Source: Gymnopilus junonius
Taxonomy: Eukaryota > Basidiomycota > Agaricomycetes > Agaricales > Galerinaceae
Reading direction: 5' to 3'
Length of the DNA: 57,404 nucleotides
Assembly: GCA_015501075.1 (NCBI GenBank)
Contig: JADNYJ010000223.1
Location: 1 to 57,404 of the forward strand
Numbering within the stretch: the stretch's first letter is position 1; the number at the start of each line of letters is the position of its first letter. Under the pieces are notes generated by a model. The model did no database searches. It saw only the letters and a list, made by a program, of their open reading frames with translations, and had not been told where the DNA came from. Position numbers and translations under genes: made by a program. Shown here in pieces: positions 33,201 to 44,498 of the stretch.

Positions 33201-36200
33201 CATTCTCTGCTGCGGTGGTTGCATTAGGGTCACCAGCAGAAGCATTAGCAACAACCGTCGCAGTGGACTCCTCTTTTCCATGTGCATGTAACAAAGGAGT
33301 CGCAACGGCAGGCTGAGGCTGTTTAGGAGGTGGTAACACCACCAGCACACTACTGCGGTACACCTTCTTCTCCACGTCAAACATCGTTTCAAGCAACACC
33401 CTGTTCTCATCTCTCTTCCTCAACTTCCACCCACCCTCAGCCGCAGCACCCAAAGCTGAGCTCGATCCCTCACCCTCGGGGACACCAGTGACAGTAGTAG
33501 CACTCCCCAGCCCCCTCTCTTCTTCCTCCCGCTTCTCACTAACCACCAACCCATTCGCAGGTAATCTCGTAAGGGGTAGAGCGGCCTTCACACCCCCGCT
33601 CTTCATATACGTCTCAACTGCCAATACACCCCTCGCAAGAGTGGCATTGATCATCGAGTTAAACGCGGCAGGTATCGATCCCGCATAATCCACCGCGACG
33701 AGCCTCGTACACCGTGCAGATGGTATGGCATAGTTCTCCTTAGTGTACGGATCCAGGGTTTCCAATATCCACGCGTCGAGGTACACTCTTCCGATAGGCA
33801 GCACATATGGATTGTATTTGTCGGCAGAGAACGTCTGGGCAGTATCAGAATCGGCACTGAAAGAAGCAGAGACGCAGAAGATCGCGTTCCTTGCTGTAGG
33901 CGACTGGTCTGCCATCTCTCCGGTAATCCTTCTCGAAGACGAAACCGATCCAAAACTCGGAATATGCTCTCTCGCCATAACACTGGCTAGATAGAACCCT
34001 CTATCACGAAAGGGGAATCCTCCTTTCGCAACAAGGAATGTTGTCCGCGCTTGGCCCCCGTATGACTCCAAAACACGCGCAGAATCAAATCTCTCGTCCC
34101 ATGTTTTCCTGCAGTCGTACTCTGTCACCACAGACGCAAGTTCCTCCGCAGATACATCCTCGATGACCTTGAACCCGCGATGAACTGGTATGAAAGGCGA
34201 AATTTCCGGAATGAGCTTCCGCTGGACGACCAGACCCTTGTCGCCTACCATCGTCCAGCCTTCTTGGACAAAAGGTCTGGAATTGAAGTCCTGTGTCCAA
34301 GCCAAGGCTTCCAACGCATGCTGCATGGGTGGCTTGGCAGGATCCAAAGCAGAAGACCCACCAGCAGCATTGGCAGGAGAAATCGCAGCAACTGCTTGCT
34401 GAGTGGTTGTAGTCGCCTGATCAACAGCATACGTGAAGAACCTTGACAAAGGACTAGAAATCTTTGGTGCAGAACTCGTAGAACTTGAGCCAGCTCCATT
34501 AGTATCCACTTTGTTCTCGCCAGATTCCTCCGCTTCTGCCCCACCCCACTCTGCTTTTCTCCTCCTAATAATGCTCATCACAGGCGGCTGGTCGAGTGGT
34601 ATCCTTGGAGGCTTCACTCTTTTCTGCCTGGACAGCGTCTTGATTTCATGATCAGGCAACTCTTCCACATCTATCTGCACCTTTGCACCGTTAACCATTA
34701 CAAGACCTTTCTCCTTTCCCGGTGCCCTCCGAACAAGGACCAGCAGTCTTTCATCATCCAGGAAGATCGCGTCATGGCTCAGCGTTAACCATAACCCACC
34801 GCCGTCCGCTGAAAGCCGGTGCCGACGAAGACAGGTGATGGTTTGTGGTGGAGGATCGACGACGATATCAAGAGACGCAGCCCACGTGTCAATGTCGCAC
34901 CGAATTTCACATTCAATGGCAGGCAAGCCCGAGTCACCTTGATCTTGCGATGACCCATTGGGAGTAGAGCTAGCAGAACCCCGATTGGCACAGGGCTCAT
35001 ACTCGACTTTGAACGTGCCTCGTTCGTGGTCATATCGCAACTCGTTAGCTTTTGCCCCAGCCATACGAGTCACGATGGGCGGACCACCACATTTAATAGC
35101 AAAGTCTCCTATGCCAGCTAACGTGTTAATCATTGTTGTTGGTATTGAGGCTTTGTTGGTCCACCCTTTCGGATCAGACTGCTCCAGAAGGGTGAGAAGG
35201 GTAGTGGTAGGCGACAGGGCTTCAATTGCCCATCCCTGTAGGTCGACTTGCGTTCGGATGACATTTGGATCGGCGGGTGGGACGTGAGGGAACAGATGAG
35301 GATCGTCAGCAGAGAATGAGAAGACATGAATCGTAGTGGGTGATTTATATACCGTTTTGAGCACCACGGCATCTCGTCCACTGTATAAACATGTCATTCA
35401 CGCGATGACGACAGGAGTCGTGCGATAAACTTACTTTACAGGCCACGCAGGTTTGGTCTTGAAGTGCCATAGCTCCGTAAGTTCGTTGACATGTTCCAAA
35501 AGAGTGCCATCCTCATGCTGCTTATCCCAATATATACGGGCACCGGGTGATACAACGGCTCCATAAAGGTCCCACAAGCCGACACCGACAAAAGTTGCTT
35601 CAGCTCGGTAAACAACTAACGTCGGATCTATAGAGTCTAATTGCGTGATAGACACACCACGAGCCTCAGTTGCTGAAATGTTGATGTCAGAGATGAGGCC
35701 AGCTATGATAAACCAATCACATACTGCGTTTCCATTTCGCCTCCGGTTCTTGGAGCAATGAGGAGAAATATATATAATTCCTCCTGACTTTCGACAATAT
35801 CGACTTTTCAGCAACAGGGGTCCGTTCAGGATTAGGTCGGACGCTAGGCAGTCCGTTCGAAGAAGACGCATGACTGCTAACAGTCCCAAGCGAAGATGAC
35901 GTCTGAATGCTCAAATCTACCGCACTAGCCACATCCTGAAGCATCTTCTGCGGAATGGCATATGAAGACGGATCACGCTCCTCGAGATCGTGTATTTTTG
36001 TTTGCAGGCCGTTCAATCTCAATCCACGTGTTCCCCCCGAGACCTCGATGACAACTTTGATTTTGAGCACTGCATCTTCATCCGTCAGGGCGCCGTGGGT
36101 GAGACGTAAGAGGACTTGGTCGGGAGGCGAGAATGTTGAGGAGTTGGAACTTGTGCGCACGGCATGTGCTGACCATGGAATCTTCTCCACTTCTTCTGAA

Positions 36201-37436
36201 GACCCCTTCATGGTCACCTGGACATCCCAGCCCTCTAGCGAGGGTAAAACACATTCAATCGACCTAGTGAGTCGACGGTGCTCCCGTAAGGCATGAACCT
36301 CATCCATTCCTTGCAATCCCAGCTCGTGGTGTTCATCGTCATCAGGAATGATAGCATAGTCGACACTTAATGCTTCCCGGTCGATTTGGTACCGCACACG
36401 TTCGATGGAAATTCCGTTCCCATAACCAATTAGTTTTGGGACCCGACCACCACGTTTCATCACTGTTTTTAGAAGACTTAGAGTCATTGTCGACAGTTGC
36501 TGAGTCAGGGTGGCAATGGAAGATCCAAAGCCCCAAAGTGCCTTGAGATCATGCTGCCAAAAGCATGTTATCCGTAGTCTTCCTCCAGAACCGGATTTCT
36601 TGTCTGAGGGTGAAGGGGGTTGGGGTTGAACATATTGTATGCACCATGCAAATACTAGAACGAATTTAGCGCACATTACAGGATAAAATATATGAGCGAG
36701 CTGACAATTAACATGGGACCTAACAAAGGGTGGTGAGGGTCGAAGGTACGCTGGTTCGTCAGTAGATCGTGGCAAGGAGGTCGTGATGTCAATGAGAGTC
36801 GTCGTGTCATGAAAAGCTCGTGAAATGGTGATAGAGTCCCTTGGGCTATGCATAATGGTTCAGAAAAATTAGACGAAAGAAAACAGGGCAACCTACTTTG
36901 CAGGCCACCCAAGCGAATAATTCGTCTTTGAGATGCGAGTATTACGATCGAACATCTCCAACAAGTGTGCGTCCTCCACAGCAGGGTCCCACTCCTGCCT
37001 CAGCTCAGGCGTTGTGAGAACGGCCTTCCATGGTTCCAGCGACACCTGTTCATCACTGGTCGGAACGTCCAAAACCATCCTGTAGACATCTTCGCCAGAT
37101 TTTGTTGAATTTCGATGAACAATTACATCCGCCAGCTCTGGGACGGAGGATACTCTGCCCTTTCCTTTCTGCTTGGCCGAAATCACGTCCGCTGAATGCG
37201 AGAGACGCTTCCATTCTGCTACTGGCGAGGTGAGCAATTGTCTAAACTGCGCATCTGCATCGTTGAGCGCTGAATACCATGATTGTCTCAACCTAGACGT
37301 GTAACAAATGATTTTCATGAGCGAAACAACAGCTGGAATGAGAAAAAAGCATACTGAGAGCCATCTGACATGCTGGTAGGACTGCAGAAACCTTTGGGGT
37401 AGGATCAATTGTCAGGCCAGTTCCTGATGTTGACAT
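30246..37436 (-). CDS. Large protein with three START-like lipid-binding segments and a C-terminal membrane anchor
   Basis: Exons on the minus strand: 37355-37436 (tentative), 36897-37292, 36706-36845, 35725-36654, 35435-35672, 31700-35380, 31111-31396, 30246-30860, giving about 2,100 residues. Segment 1 (exons 2-4) reads EPWKAVLTTPELRQEWDPAVEDAHLLE and NPRDSITISRAFHD. Segment 2 (exons 5-6) reads WDLYGAVVSPGARIYWDKQ and GRDAVVLKTVYKS. Segment 3 (about 33,620-34,330) reads LASVVTEYDCRKTWDERFDSARVLE and GFPFRDRGFYLASVMARE. All three show the START/Bet v1-like signature of a Trp- or Arg-containing turn followed by a (P/R)xRD strand. A disordered Ser-rich region with charged repeats (KDKDREKNKAAKEKDRDKEK) follows, and exon 8 carries a hydrophobic helix LYPLSTVLLVGLIAFLIGSLL (about 30,370-30,435). 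A tail-anchored lipid carrier at a membrane contact is inferred. Exons 2-8 join in phase; the first exon is one base out and its start is uncertain. Confidence 0.78.
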
Positions 37437-37582
37437 CGAGGCGGCGCGTTTGCCGGTCACGAGGTGGTGTGACGTCGTACTTCCTGTTTCGGAACATGAC
37501 TCGATCAGTGATTTCGTCCTACCATACGGTCCGATGATGATTTTTCAAATTCACTTCCTCTCTCCCTCTCATCTTCAATCTA
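37437..37582. promoter_or_regulatory. Compact divergent promoter between the START gene and pyridoxal kinase
   Basis: Only 146 bp separate the proposed start codons of two divergent genes. The stretch includes GTGACGTCGT (around 37,470), a CRE/ATF-like palindromic core, and a pyrimidine-rich run before the kinase start (37,556-37,577). No TATA box is obvious. Function is inferred from position. Confidence 0.5.
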
Positions 37583-38937
37583 ATGTGTGACACCCCAGAA
37601 CGCGTCCTCAGCATCCAATCTCATGTTGTCTTTGGCTATGTTGGAGGAAAAGCTGCAGTTTTCCCTCTTCAATGCCTAGGGTATGACGTTGATGTACGTG
37701 ATTCATCCAGACCCGGACCTTTCAGCTGCTCAGCTATCTGATTCAAGGTAGTCAACACCGTGAACTTTTCAAATCACTCTGGTATTATTTACCTTCTTCA
37801 AAGCACTCCGTACCGGTCTGTTCACGCCTTTCTGTGATCCTTTTCTTTGTAGGCTATGGTCGCTTCGGAGGGCACAAAGCGACTGCGTCGGAGCTTGACA
37901 CCATATTCGAAATCATGGAGGGTAACGAACTGCTGGCACACACAAGACTCTTAACAGGTTCGAAATATTGAATGGCTATTTTTCCTCTTTCTCGCTCATC
38001 TTTATTGCAGGTTATATTCCTGGTGCTGAAGCCCTATCTGTCGTCGAAAAACTCGCCGCCAAGTTAAGGAAATCAAAACCGGAGCTCATCTATGTCCTAG
38101 ACCGTAAGTTTTTTGCAATACAATGGCCATGATAAGCGTCTGAATTTCCGTCAGCTGTACTCGGCGACTCAGGTCGTCTTTACGTCGCTCCAGATGTAAT
38201 ACCTGTATACCAACGAATGCTACCTCTGTCCACCATAATCACACCTAACTGGTTCGAAGTGGAGTGCGTGCAAAATATTCAGTTATCGTCAAATTTTCCT
38301 GACTCCCTCACCCAGAACTCTGACAAAAACCGAACTCAAGGACATGGCCTCCCTCCGCCGTGCAGTACAAATATTGCACGAAGAATACAACGTCCCACAC
38401 GTAGTCATAAGCTCCATACCCCTCAAGCCATGGCTCGCCTCTGCACTCTCACCCTCGATACTTCCAGCCGACTGGCAAGAAAATTCCTACCTCCTATGCA
38501 TATCCTCCTCGTCAGCCTCTTCATGCGCAAACGCAAATTCACACACGTCACCCGCGACGATCCATGCTCAATGTGTACCGCTCATCCAAGGTTACTTCTC
38601 CGGGGTCGGTGACCTCTTCTCCGCTCTGCTCCTGGCACATTTCCACCCTAACTCAAAACCCGAAATAATTAACGCAACGCCCCTCTCCGAAGCCGTCTCT
38701 CAAGCACTGACCAAAACCCATGCTATCCTGCTCATGACGCACGCACAGGCGCAAACTCTATCCGTGGAAGAAAAGTTGCCTACCGACGATGAATTAGATG
38801 AAGCTAATCCATTGAGGAAAACGAGGAGGATGAAAGGTAGGGAGCTCGCTCTCATCAAGGGACAGGACTTGATCAGAGGTGTTGGGATCCCTCATGTACG
38901 CGACATGATGAAATGGGATTGCTTTTGGCATTGTTGA
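37583..38937 (+). CDS. Pyridoxal kinase
   Basis: Phosphorylates pyridoxal, pyridoxine and pyridoxamine with ATP in the vitamin B6 salvage pathway (cytosol). Exons: 37583-37693, 37748-37781, 37853-37957, 38011-38103, 38155-38263, 38316-38937, all joining in phase to 357 residues. The start [20 protein letters not shown] carries the family N-terminal substrate motif (SxQSHVVxGYVG), followed by [44 protein letters not shown] and the C-terminal nucleotide/anion-hole motif [14 protein letters not shown] (usually GTGD; here GVGD) with its catalytic aspartate. The first ATG gives the family N-terminus. The last residues are uncertain: an alternative last intron from the GTACGC at about 38,896 would change the tail. 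It is the Bud16/PDXK family of fungi. Confidence 0.92.
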
Positions 38938-39282
38938 ATGTTCTACGTCGAATTGCCAAGTCAATGGAAATCAAATAGAGATACAGATTTCTGATACCTC
39001 TACATCTAAGTTAATAGGACACTAATTTAGATTCATCACGGATTGGGTATTATCGAGATTAAATAGGAAATAGAGTGTGGTTAGCTGGTCAATCTCGTCC
39101 GTGAGGGCCGGCGGGTCTGGGTTCCCTCATTCTCTCATTCGGATACTACTAGGAGGATCGCGCATACGAGATAGGTTTGTTATTTGCATCAAGATAGTGG
39201 CTCATTGCTCCCAGGTTCAACGGAAACCGACTAGCTTGATTATACTTCATGATTTGGATCGTAAAACGTGCGACAACGTTGA
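38938..39282. other. Spacer between pyridoxal kinase and the F-box pseudogene
   Basis: 345 bp between convergent features. It probably holds the kinase 3' untranslated region. No other structure was seen. Confidence 0.4.
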
Positions 39283-41414
39283 TCAGCTCCACTCTACAAG
39301 TCCCCGAAGTCTAGTTCTAGTTTCTGAGTCTATTGAAGTAGACAATTCATCGACTTGAGCATAATGATGCAGGGATGCTTCGATCAAATCCAGCCCCCTT
39401 TCTTGATCCAGAATGCGCACAGACAAACGATCGTCAGTACTGGAGTTATGAAAGTGGGAGGCAATACTTTGAGGAATGTAGTCGAGGGTATCGCTCCAAC
39501 CGCGATGCTCCAGATCCAGGCGGACTTTGATCTCCGCATTAAGGTGAGGGTATGCAATGAGGTCGCCACTTTTCCCGACACGCGACTTCAAGGAGTTCAC
39601 TGCATCTAGGAAACAGCTCCAAGAAAAGGACCGAGGGCCAGATATTTCCAAACTACGGAGACGAGGCAAAAAGTGGATATCAGAAGACGGTCCTGACTTG
39701 ACTAAAAATTGGTTAAAGAATCGATTTGTCGCAAAAGTCTTGCTTTTAAGATCACGAGCACTGAAAAACCGTACAAACGACAATCATGTCAGTGATGGAA
39801 CATGTTGCAAAATCTTGATGAGCTGATTATCATGTATGTAATTCGGAGGTCCTTTGAAGATCAGAGTTTGCAGTGCACACTGGGATCTATCCAAAAACGC
39901 AAATATGTGCTCCAACTCCTCTTCTCCACCAATGAAGGAGTATTCCCTGATTCCGGTGAAGACGAGTTGTTCTAGGGAAGGCAGCAGCAGATCGTCCAGC
40001 AAGTCCGTGCAAACGTTAGCATCAGTGTGTATGTCTAAATTTCCAAGGGATAAATGAGGCGAAGATGCCAGTGATAAAGTGTGGAGTGAAGACATTGTAA
40101 ATCTTTGCGAAAACGCAACCTTCTAACTTGGGAGCGCGTTGTAGAGTTTCCAAGATGTTGGGTATGGAGGCAGAGTGAACTTGTAATTTGGTCAAATTGA
40201 CCCATTGTATATCCACTTCATCAGGTGTGAAGTGGTTGGTTCCGAAGTTCTGGAGTGCAGGCATTATTGGAAAATGAAATGAGGGATCATTGATAGAGTT
40301 AGAGCGGAACAATGGCCAAATGTGCAGGGCCGTCAACAAAGGTGCGCAAACAAGGTCTTCAAAGATATGGTGATAAAATTTCGATGGAAGGACTAGATTC
40401 AATGTTTGCCATCGGAATACGTAGGACCTGATGATTCTGGATAATGTTGATATCGGAGTAGCAGATATGTCGGTTATGGTAGAGAAAAGGGATATCCTGA
40501 GGGGTAGTTGTCCAGCGCGTTCTAGCCATTGCGTAACTAGCTCGTTCTGTAGTGATAGATTTTTAACAGAGTAAATATAAAGGTTGACTAAATTTCATCC
40601 GCGGTGACAAAATGCATGTGAAGAACAGTAAGAGTGGTCCATGACAGAGTCTTGTTGAATAGGCAAAAATCCACGTCATAAATACGGACTTCATCGAGCA
40701 CAACAGAATTTGGTAAGTCGACACTCGCAATATGTGCTCTTGGATTATGTTGGAGTTGCAGGGTCTTCAGAGAGGGCGTGGTATTAATATCTCCAAAAAA
40801 GTTGGTATACCAGTAACACGGAAGAACAAGGTTTACCCTCTTCCAACGACTTGCAGAGCATCAGATGACTTTGAATAAACGAAGAGGATCATCGTCACCG
40901 TCGAATCCATCAGAAAGAAGCGAAATATGGAAGGGAAGTTGACCAGAACGGAGAAGCCACTCCTCGACGATTTCTTCTTGAAATTTTACCTTTTTGAAGG
41001 AACAAAAGGTATATGTTAACAGTGTTCCAAAGGCGGAACACTGAAGTTTCTAGAATTTCCAGTCATATCCATCGTCAACATTGAAGGGATCTTCATAGTC
41101 GTTTACGACCAAAGTGAAAATTTGCGAGATGAGTTCGATTGGAAGGTGGCGAGTGAGAGGATCGTGAAGGGGGTTATAAAATCTGTATAAAACATGGAAT
41201 TTCCGCGCTTCTAGCGACTGCTAAAGGTTGTAGGCACGTTGTGCCTCCACTTCCAACATCGAAAGTTCTGAGCACACACCACATAGACCTCCTTCGCCGA
41301 CAGAGCACTCGCTAGGATTGGGGTAATTTTGATGGAACCCGATTTGACGAGCTGCGCGTAGAGGGCGGTCTGGCATTCACCATATTCTAAAACGTTGCGT
41401 TCCAACGGTACCAC
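39283..41414 (-). pseudogene. F-box-like / leucine-rich protein pseudogene (right copy)
   Basis: On the minus strand the N-terminal part near 41,414 reads RNVLEYGECQTALYAQLV, typical of the coiled start of Agaricomycete F-box proteins. An F-box-like LPIELISQIFTLVVNDYEDPF follows near 41,150, leucine-rich segments at 40,022-40,402 and 39,784-40,095, and the end DTLDYIPQSIASHF ... ERGLDLIEASLHHYAQ at 39,283-39,783. Breaks include a TGA after HVPSLT (39,784) where the frame otherwise continues, and a frame change near 40,060. It is a paralogue of 21185-22742 in inverted orientation, but keeps more CG dinucleotides. Introns may explain some breaks, so a functional gene is not wholly excluded. Confidence 0.68.
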
Positions 41415-42476
41415 TATTTGGTAGACGAAACTTGAAAGCCAATGGAAAGGATAATATCGGATAAAGAGAAATTTAAATTACAACGCGACAGTCACGTGAT
41501 CAGGGCTGGAGTCCCGAGTCGACATTGCTCTTTCTCGGCTCAAGCTTCAGTGATAATAACGTATTGCATCCTTGGCGGTGTTATTATCATCCAGCAGTTG
41601 TCCAGTACCCCAAGTATTTATAATTTCTCTCTCAGCGGAATGGAAATCATGGAATTTGGGCAGTCTGTGCCAGATCTGAAGCATTACTGAAGTCTCGCAG
41701 CCTCTCGCTCAGAGTCAACGTCAGTGTCGTGAGACAGCGGACAAGGTATAGACAGAGGTCCAACCTCAACAAGTAAATGCAAAAAATGTAGAGCTTCTCC
41801 CACCAAAGGGGTTCAGCGAATAAAGGAAAAGTCTACTTGGAATGAGGAAGGGTATCTGTACAAAAATTTCGAAAGAAATAGCACACAACTAGTATACGTA
41901 CTAGAGTACAGTTAGTCACTGGAAGACCAACCAAAGAAATACATGTGTGGCCTCTACTGTAATCAAGAAAGGAGAAGAGGTATATAAGGGGTGTAAAGAA
42001 CTGCGTAAGAAAATACCCGACCGCTGCATCAACAATTAAGGATACTCGAGTAGAGTATACTTAGGCATCACCCTCAACGTCAACTCGAAAGACTGATGTT
42101 GGAGAATAAAGGAAAAAGATATGATGGAATAAAGATAGTATGTATGTAGATGTGGAAATGTGCGATGTGCGTTGCATGCACAATGGCAATTGGCGATGGA
42201 AACCCAGCTCGCATCGACCCTCGGTCCTCTCAGGTCAACGGAAGACCAAGAGTTCCAATAGAAAGATGAATAAAAAGGGTGCGGGCCGTTCCAGACCATC
42301 ACCAACACCACCCTCCGACACACTTCCAGCATGTCATGTCGTTAGAAGTAGAAAAGTAAAGGGGCATATGAAAGGCATGAAGAAAATGAAGCATGAATTG
42401 TGTTTTTAGTTCAAGAAGAAAGGGTATGGAGTTAAGCAGAGTTGGCTGCAGAAGGCTACCTTGTTTGTTTATTTTT
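41415..42476. other. Intergenic stretch
   Basis: About 1.1 kb with no credible coding frame. The right part (about 42,050-42,476) should be the 3' untranslated region of the minus-strand membrane protein ending at 42477. A TATA-like GTATATAAGG lies near 41,980. Confidence 0.45.
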
Positions 42477-44498
42477 TTAGATACCCCCATACGCATCCTC
42501 ATCGTTATACACCGAATGGACACTGCTTCGATTCTTATCAAACTCGACGTTTGAAGCAGAAGCAGTGGCAGTGGCAGCTCTAGCAGCGGTCGGTGGAGGC
42601 GCAGGAACAGGAGGGGCACCCGCTGAAGAGAAAGTAGTCTCGTCAGCGCTTGGCGACGGGAACCCAAAGCTCGATGCCAGTGGACTAGGCGTCGTCGGGA
42701 ACCTGCTGGCGAGCCCTGGGGTCAAACCACTGATGGCAGCAGCTCCCGCAGCGTTGCTATTCCTCAACCCAGGATAATTGCCAACCGACACCCTACTCTC
42801 GATCTGGATCTCAGGCAGGGTGGGAGGCAATGAGTCGATGCGGTACCTTGAGGACGTGACAGAGTGAATTGGAGAGGGCGGGACTGGGAACTCGAGCTTT
42901 TCGGGTGTCACTAAGCTTTCGCCTGACGCACGGCGGGCTTCATGTTCGTCGTTCAGCTCGAGGTTACGCCTGTCAATGGCATATTGTCCACCAGGGCTGG
43001 GAGGAGCAGACGATGGGTCAGCGAAAGGCGACCGTTCCAATACTTCTTTAGTGGGAGGGACAGGAGGCAGCTCGCGGTCAATAGCCGGGGTGGCAAGGCC
43101 TGCAGGAACGTCTGCGTTCAACCTCCTGGAAATCTCAACGTATTGGGCAGCCTGGAATGGAGAGACACTGGACCTGCTGAGGTCGACATAGTCGCTGGCT
43201 GGTGCACTTTCCCTCCTGAGTTCAGCGGCAGAGCCTTGACGTTGACCTTCCTGTGAGTAACCAGATCCAGAGGAACCCGTGCGGGTAAGAACAGGGTAGG
43301 AAACAGGCTGAGGCATGCCAGGTCCTTGTTGCTCATATTGACCACCTTCGCCAGGAATGGGATACTGCTGAGAGACAGGCGATCCAACAGGCGAGAAAGG
43401 AGATTGACCATAAGGAACAGCGGGATTATACATGGGATGAGCTGACGTGGCTGATATCGGGGAAGAAGCGGCATTGTTCATATATTGTGCTGGAGCATAA
43501 GAAGCCTGCTGCTGGTAAGGTGCTGATGCTCCATAGCCAGTAAAATTCTCAACGGGTCCCGCGGAGTATGGTCCCTCAGGGTCATAAGCCGGTCCTGGGT
43601 GACCATACTGAGTACCAAATGTAGGTGCTGGAGAAGCAAGGTGCCTTTCGATCATGGTGGGTGGACGGGGATTGAACCCACGCGCGACAGTATCATCGTG
43701 AGTAGGTGGATCATCGATGGGCATGGCAGAGCGACGGAAGTCACCCGGGTCGAAGTCAACTTCTTTACGCTTGCGAGAACGACGCTGACAAACGGCACGA
43801 AAATTTAGAGTCTATATCTATGAGATGTTATTGCAGAACTTACGATGAAGAATGTGATGGCTACAATGATAGCTATAGCACCTGCCACGGCAGCAATTAT
43901 TCCACCTACAATCACGCCAGCACTTGTTCCGCCAGTAGTAGCAGGAGGGGAAGAAGAAGTGGCAGCAGCAGCAATGGCAGGCGAAGACGCAGCCAAAGGG
44001 TGAGTGACGGTCACCGAAGTCGTCTTAGGAGGTGCAGTAAAGATCGATGTAGTAGAACTGGTAGACGAAGTCGTCGGCGTGATCAGAGTTGAAGTAGAAG
44101 TAGACGTTGAACTGGTAGTCGAGCTCGTAGACGAGGTTGTAGATGTGCTCGTGGTTGAAGATGAGGTCGTTGATGTGGTAGACGAGGAAGAGGAAGTCGA
44201 AGTAGGCGGTACTATGACTGTCTCCGTCGAATGGTGGAGTATATCAGTCGGAACTAAAATCAAAAGAATTTTGGGAGTTAGTTCATTAATCAAACATGAC
44301 AAGCAAAAATTTATACGCACTCAAGCCGGTAATCCCTCCAAAAGGATCAGTATTAGGAGTGGAAGTGGCTGGTTGGTTGAAGCCGGGAGGTGCACCATTG
44401 GGAAAAGGATTAAAACCCAGTTGAGGAACCGGAGCTGGCTGACGACGATGAGCAGCGGCTGCAGCTCGGCGGTGATGGAGATCCCTTCGAGTAGACAT
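42477..44498 (-). CDS. Single-pass membrane protein with Ser/Thr-rich stalk (Mid2/Skg6-like architecture)
   Basis: Exons on the minus strand: 44321-44498, 43844-44253, 42477-43784, joining in phase to 631 residues. The N-terminus is Pro/Ala-rich and lacks a clear signal peptide. Residues ~78-130 are an almost pure Ser/Thr stretch likely to be O-mannosylated, followed by one membrane helix (GVIVGGIIAAVAGAIAIIVAITFFI, residues ~172-196). A strongly basic stop-transfer segment RRSRKRKEVDFDPGDF follows, encoded at the start of exon 3. The cytoplasmic part (~435 residues) is Pro/Ser/Tyr-rich and disordered with PxxP-type motifs (RELPPVPPTKE). This layout is that of fungal wall-stress sensors and Skg6-type proteins of the plasma membrane. 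Function is inferred only from architecture. Confidence 0.8.
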
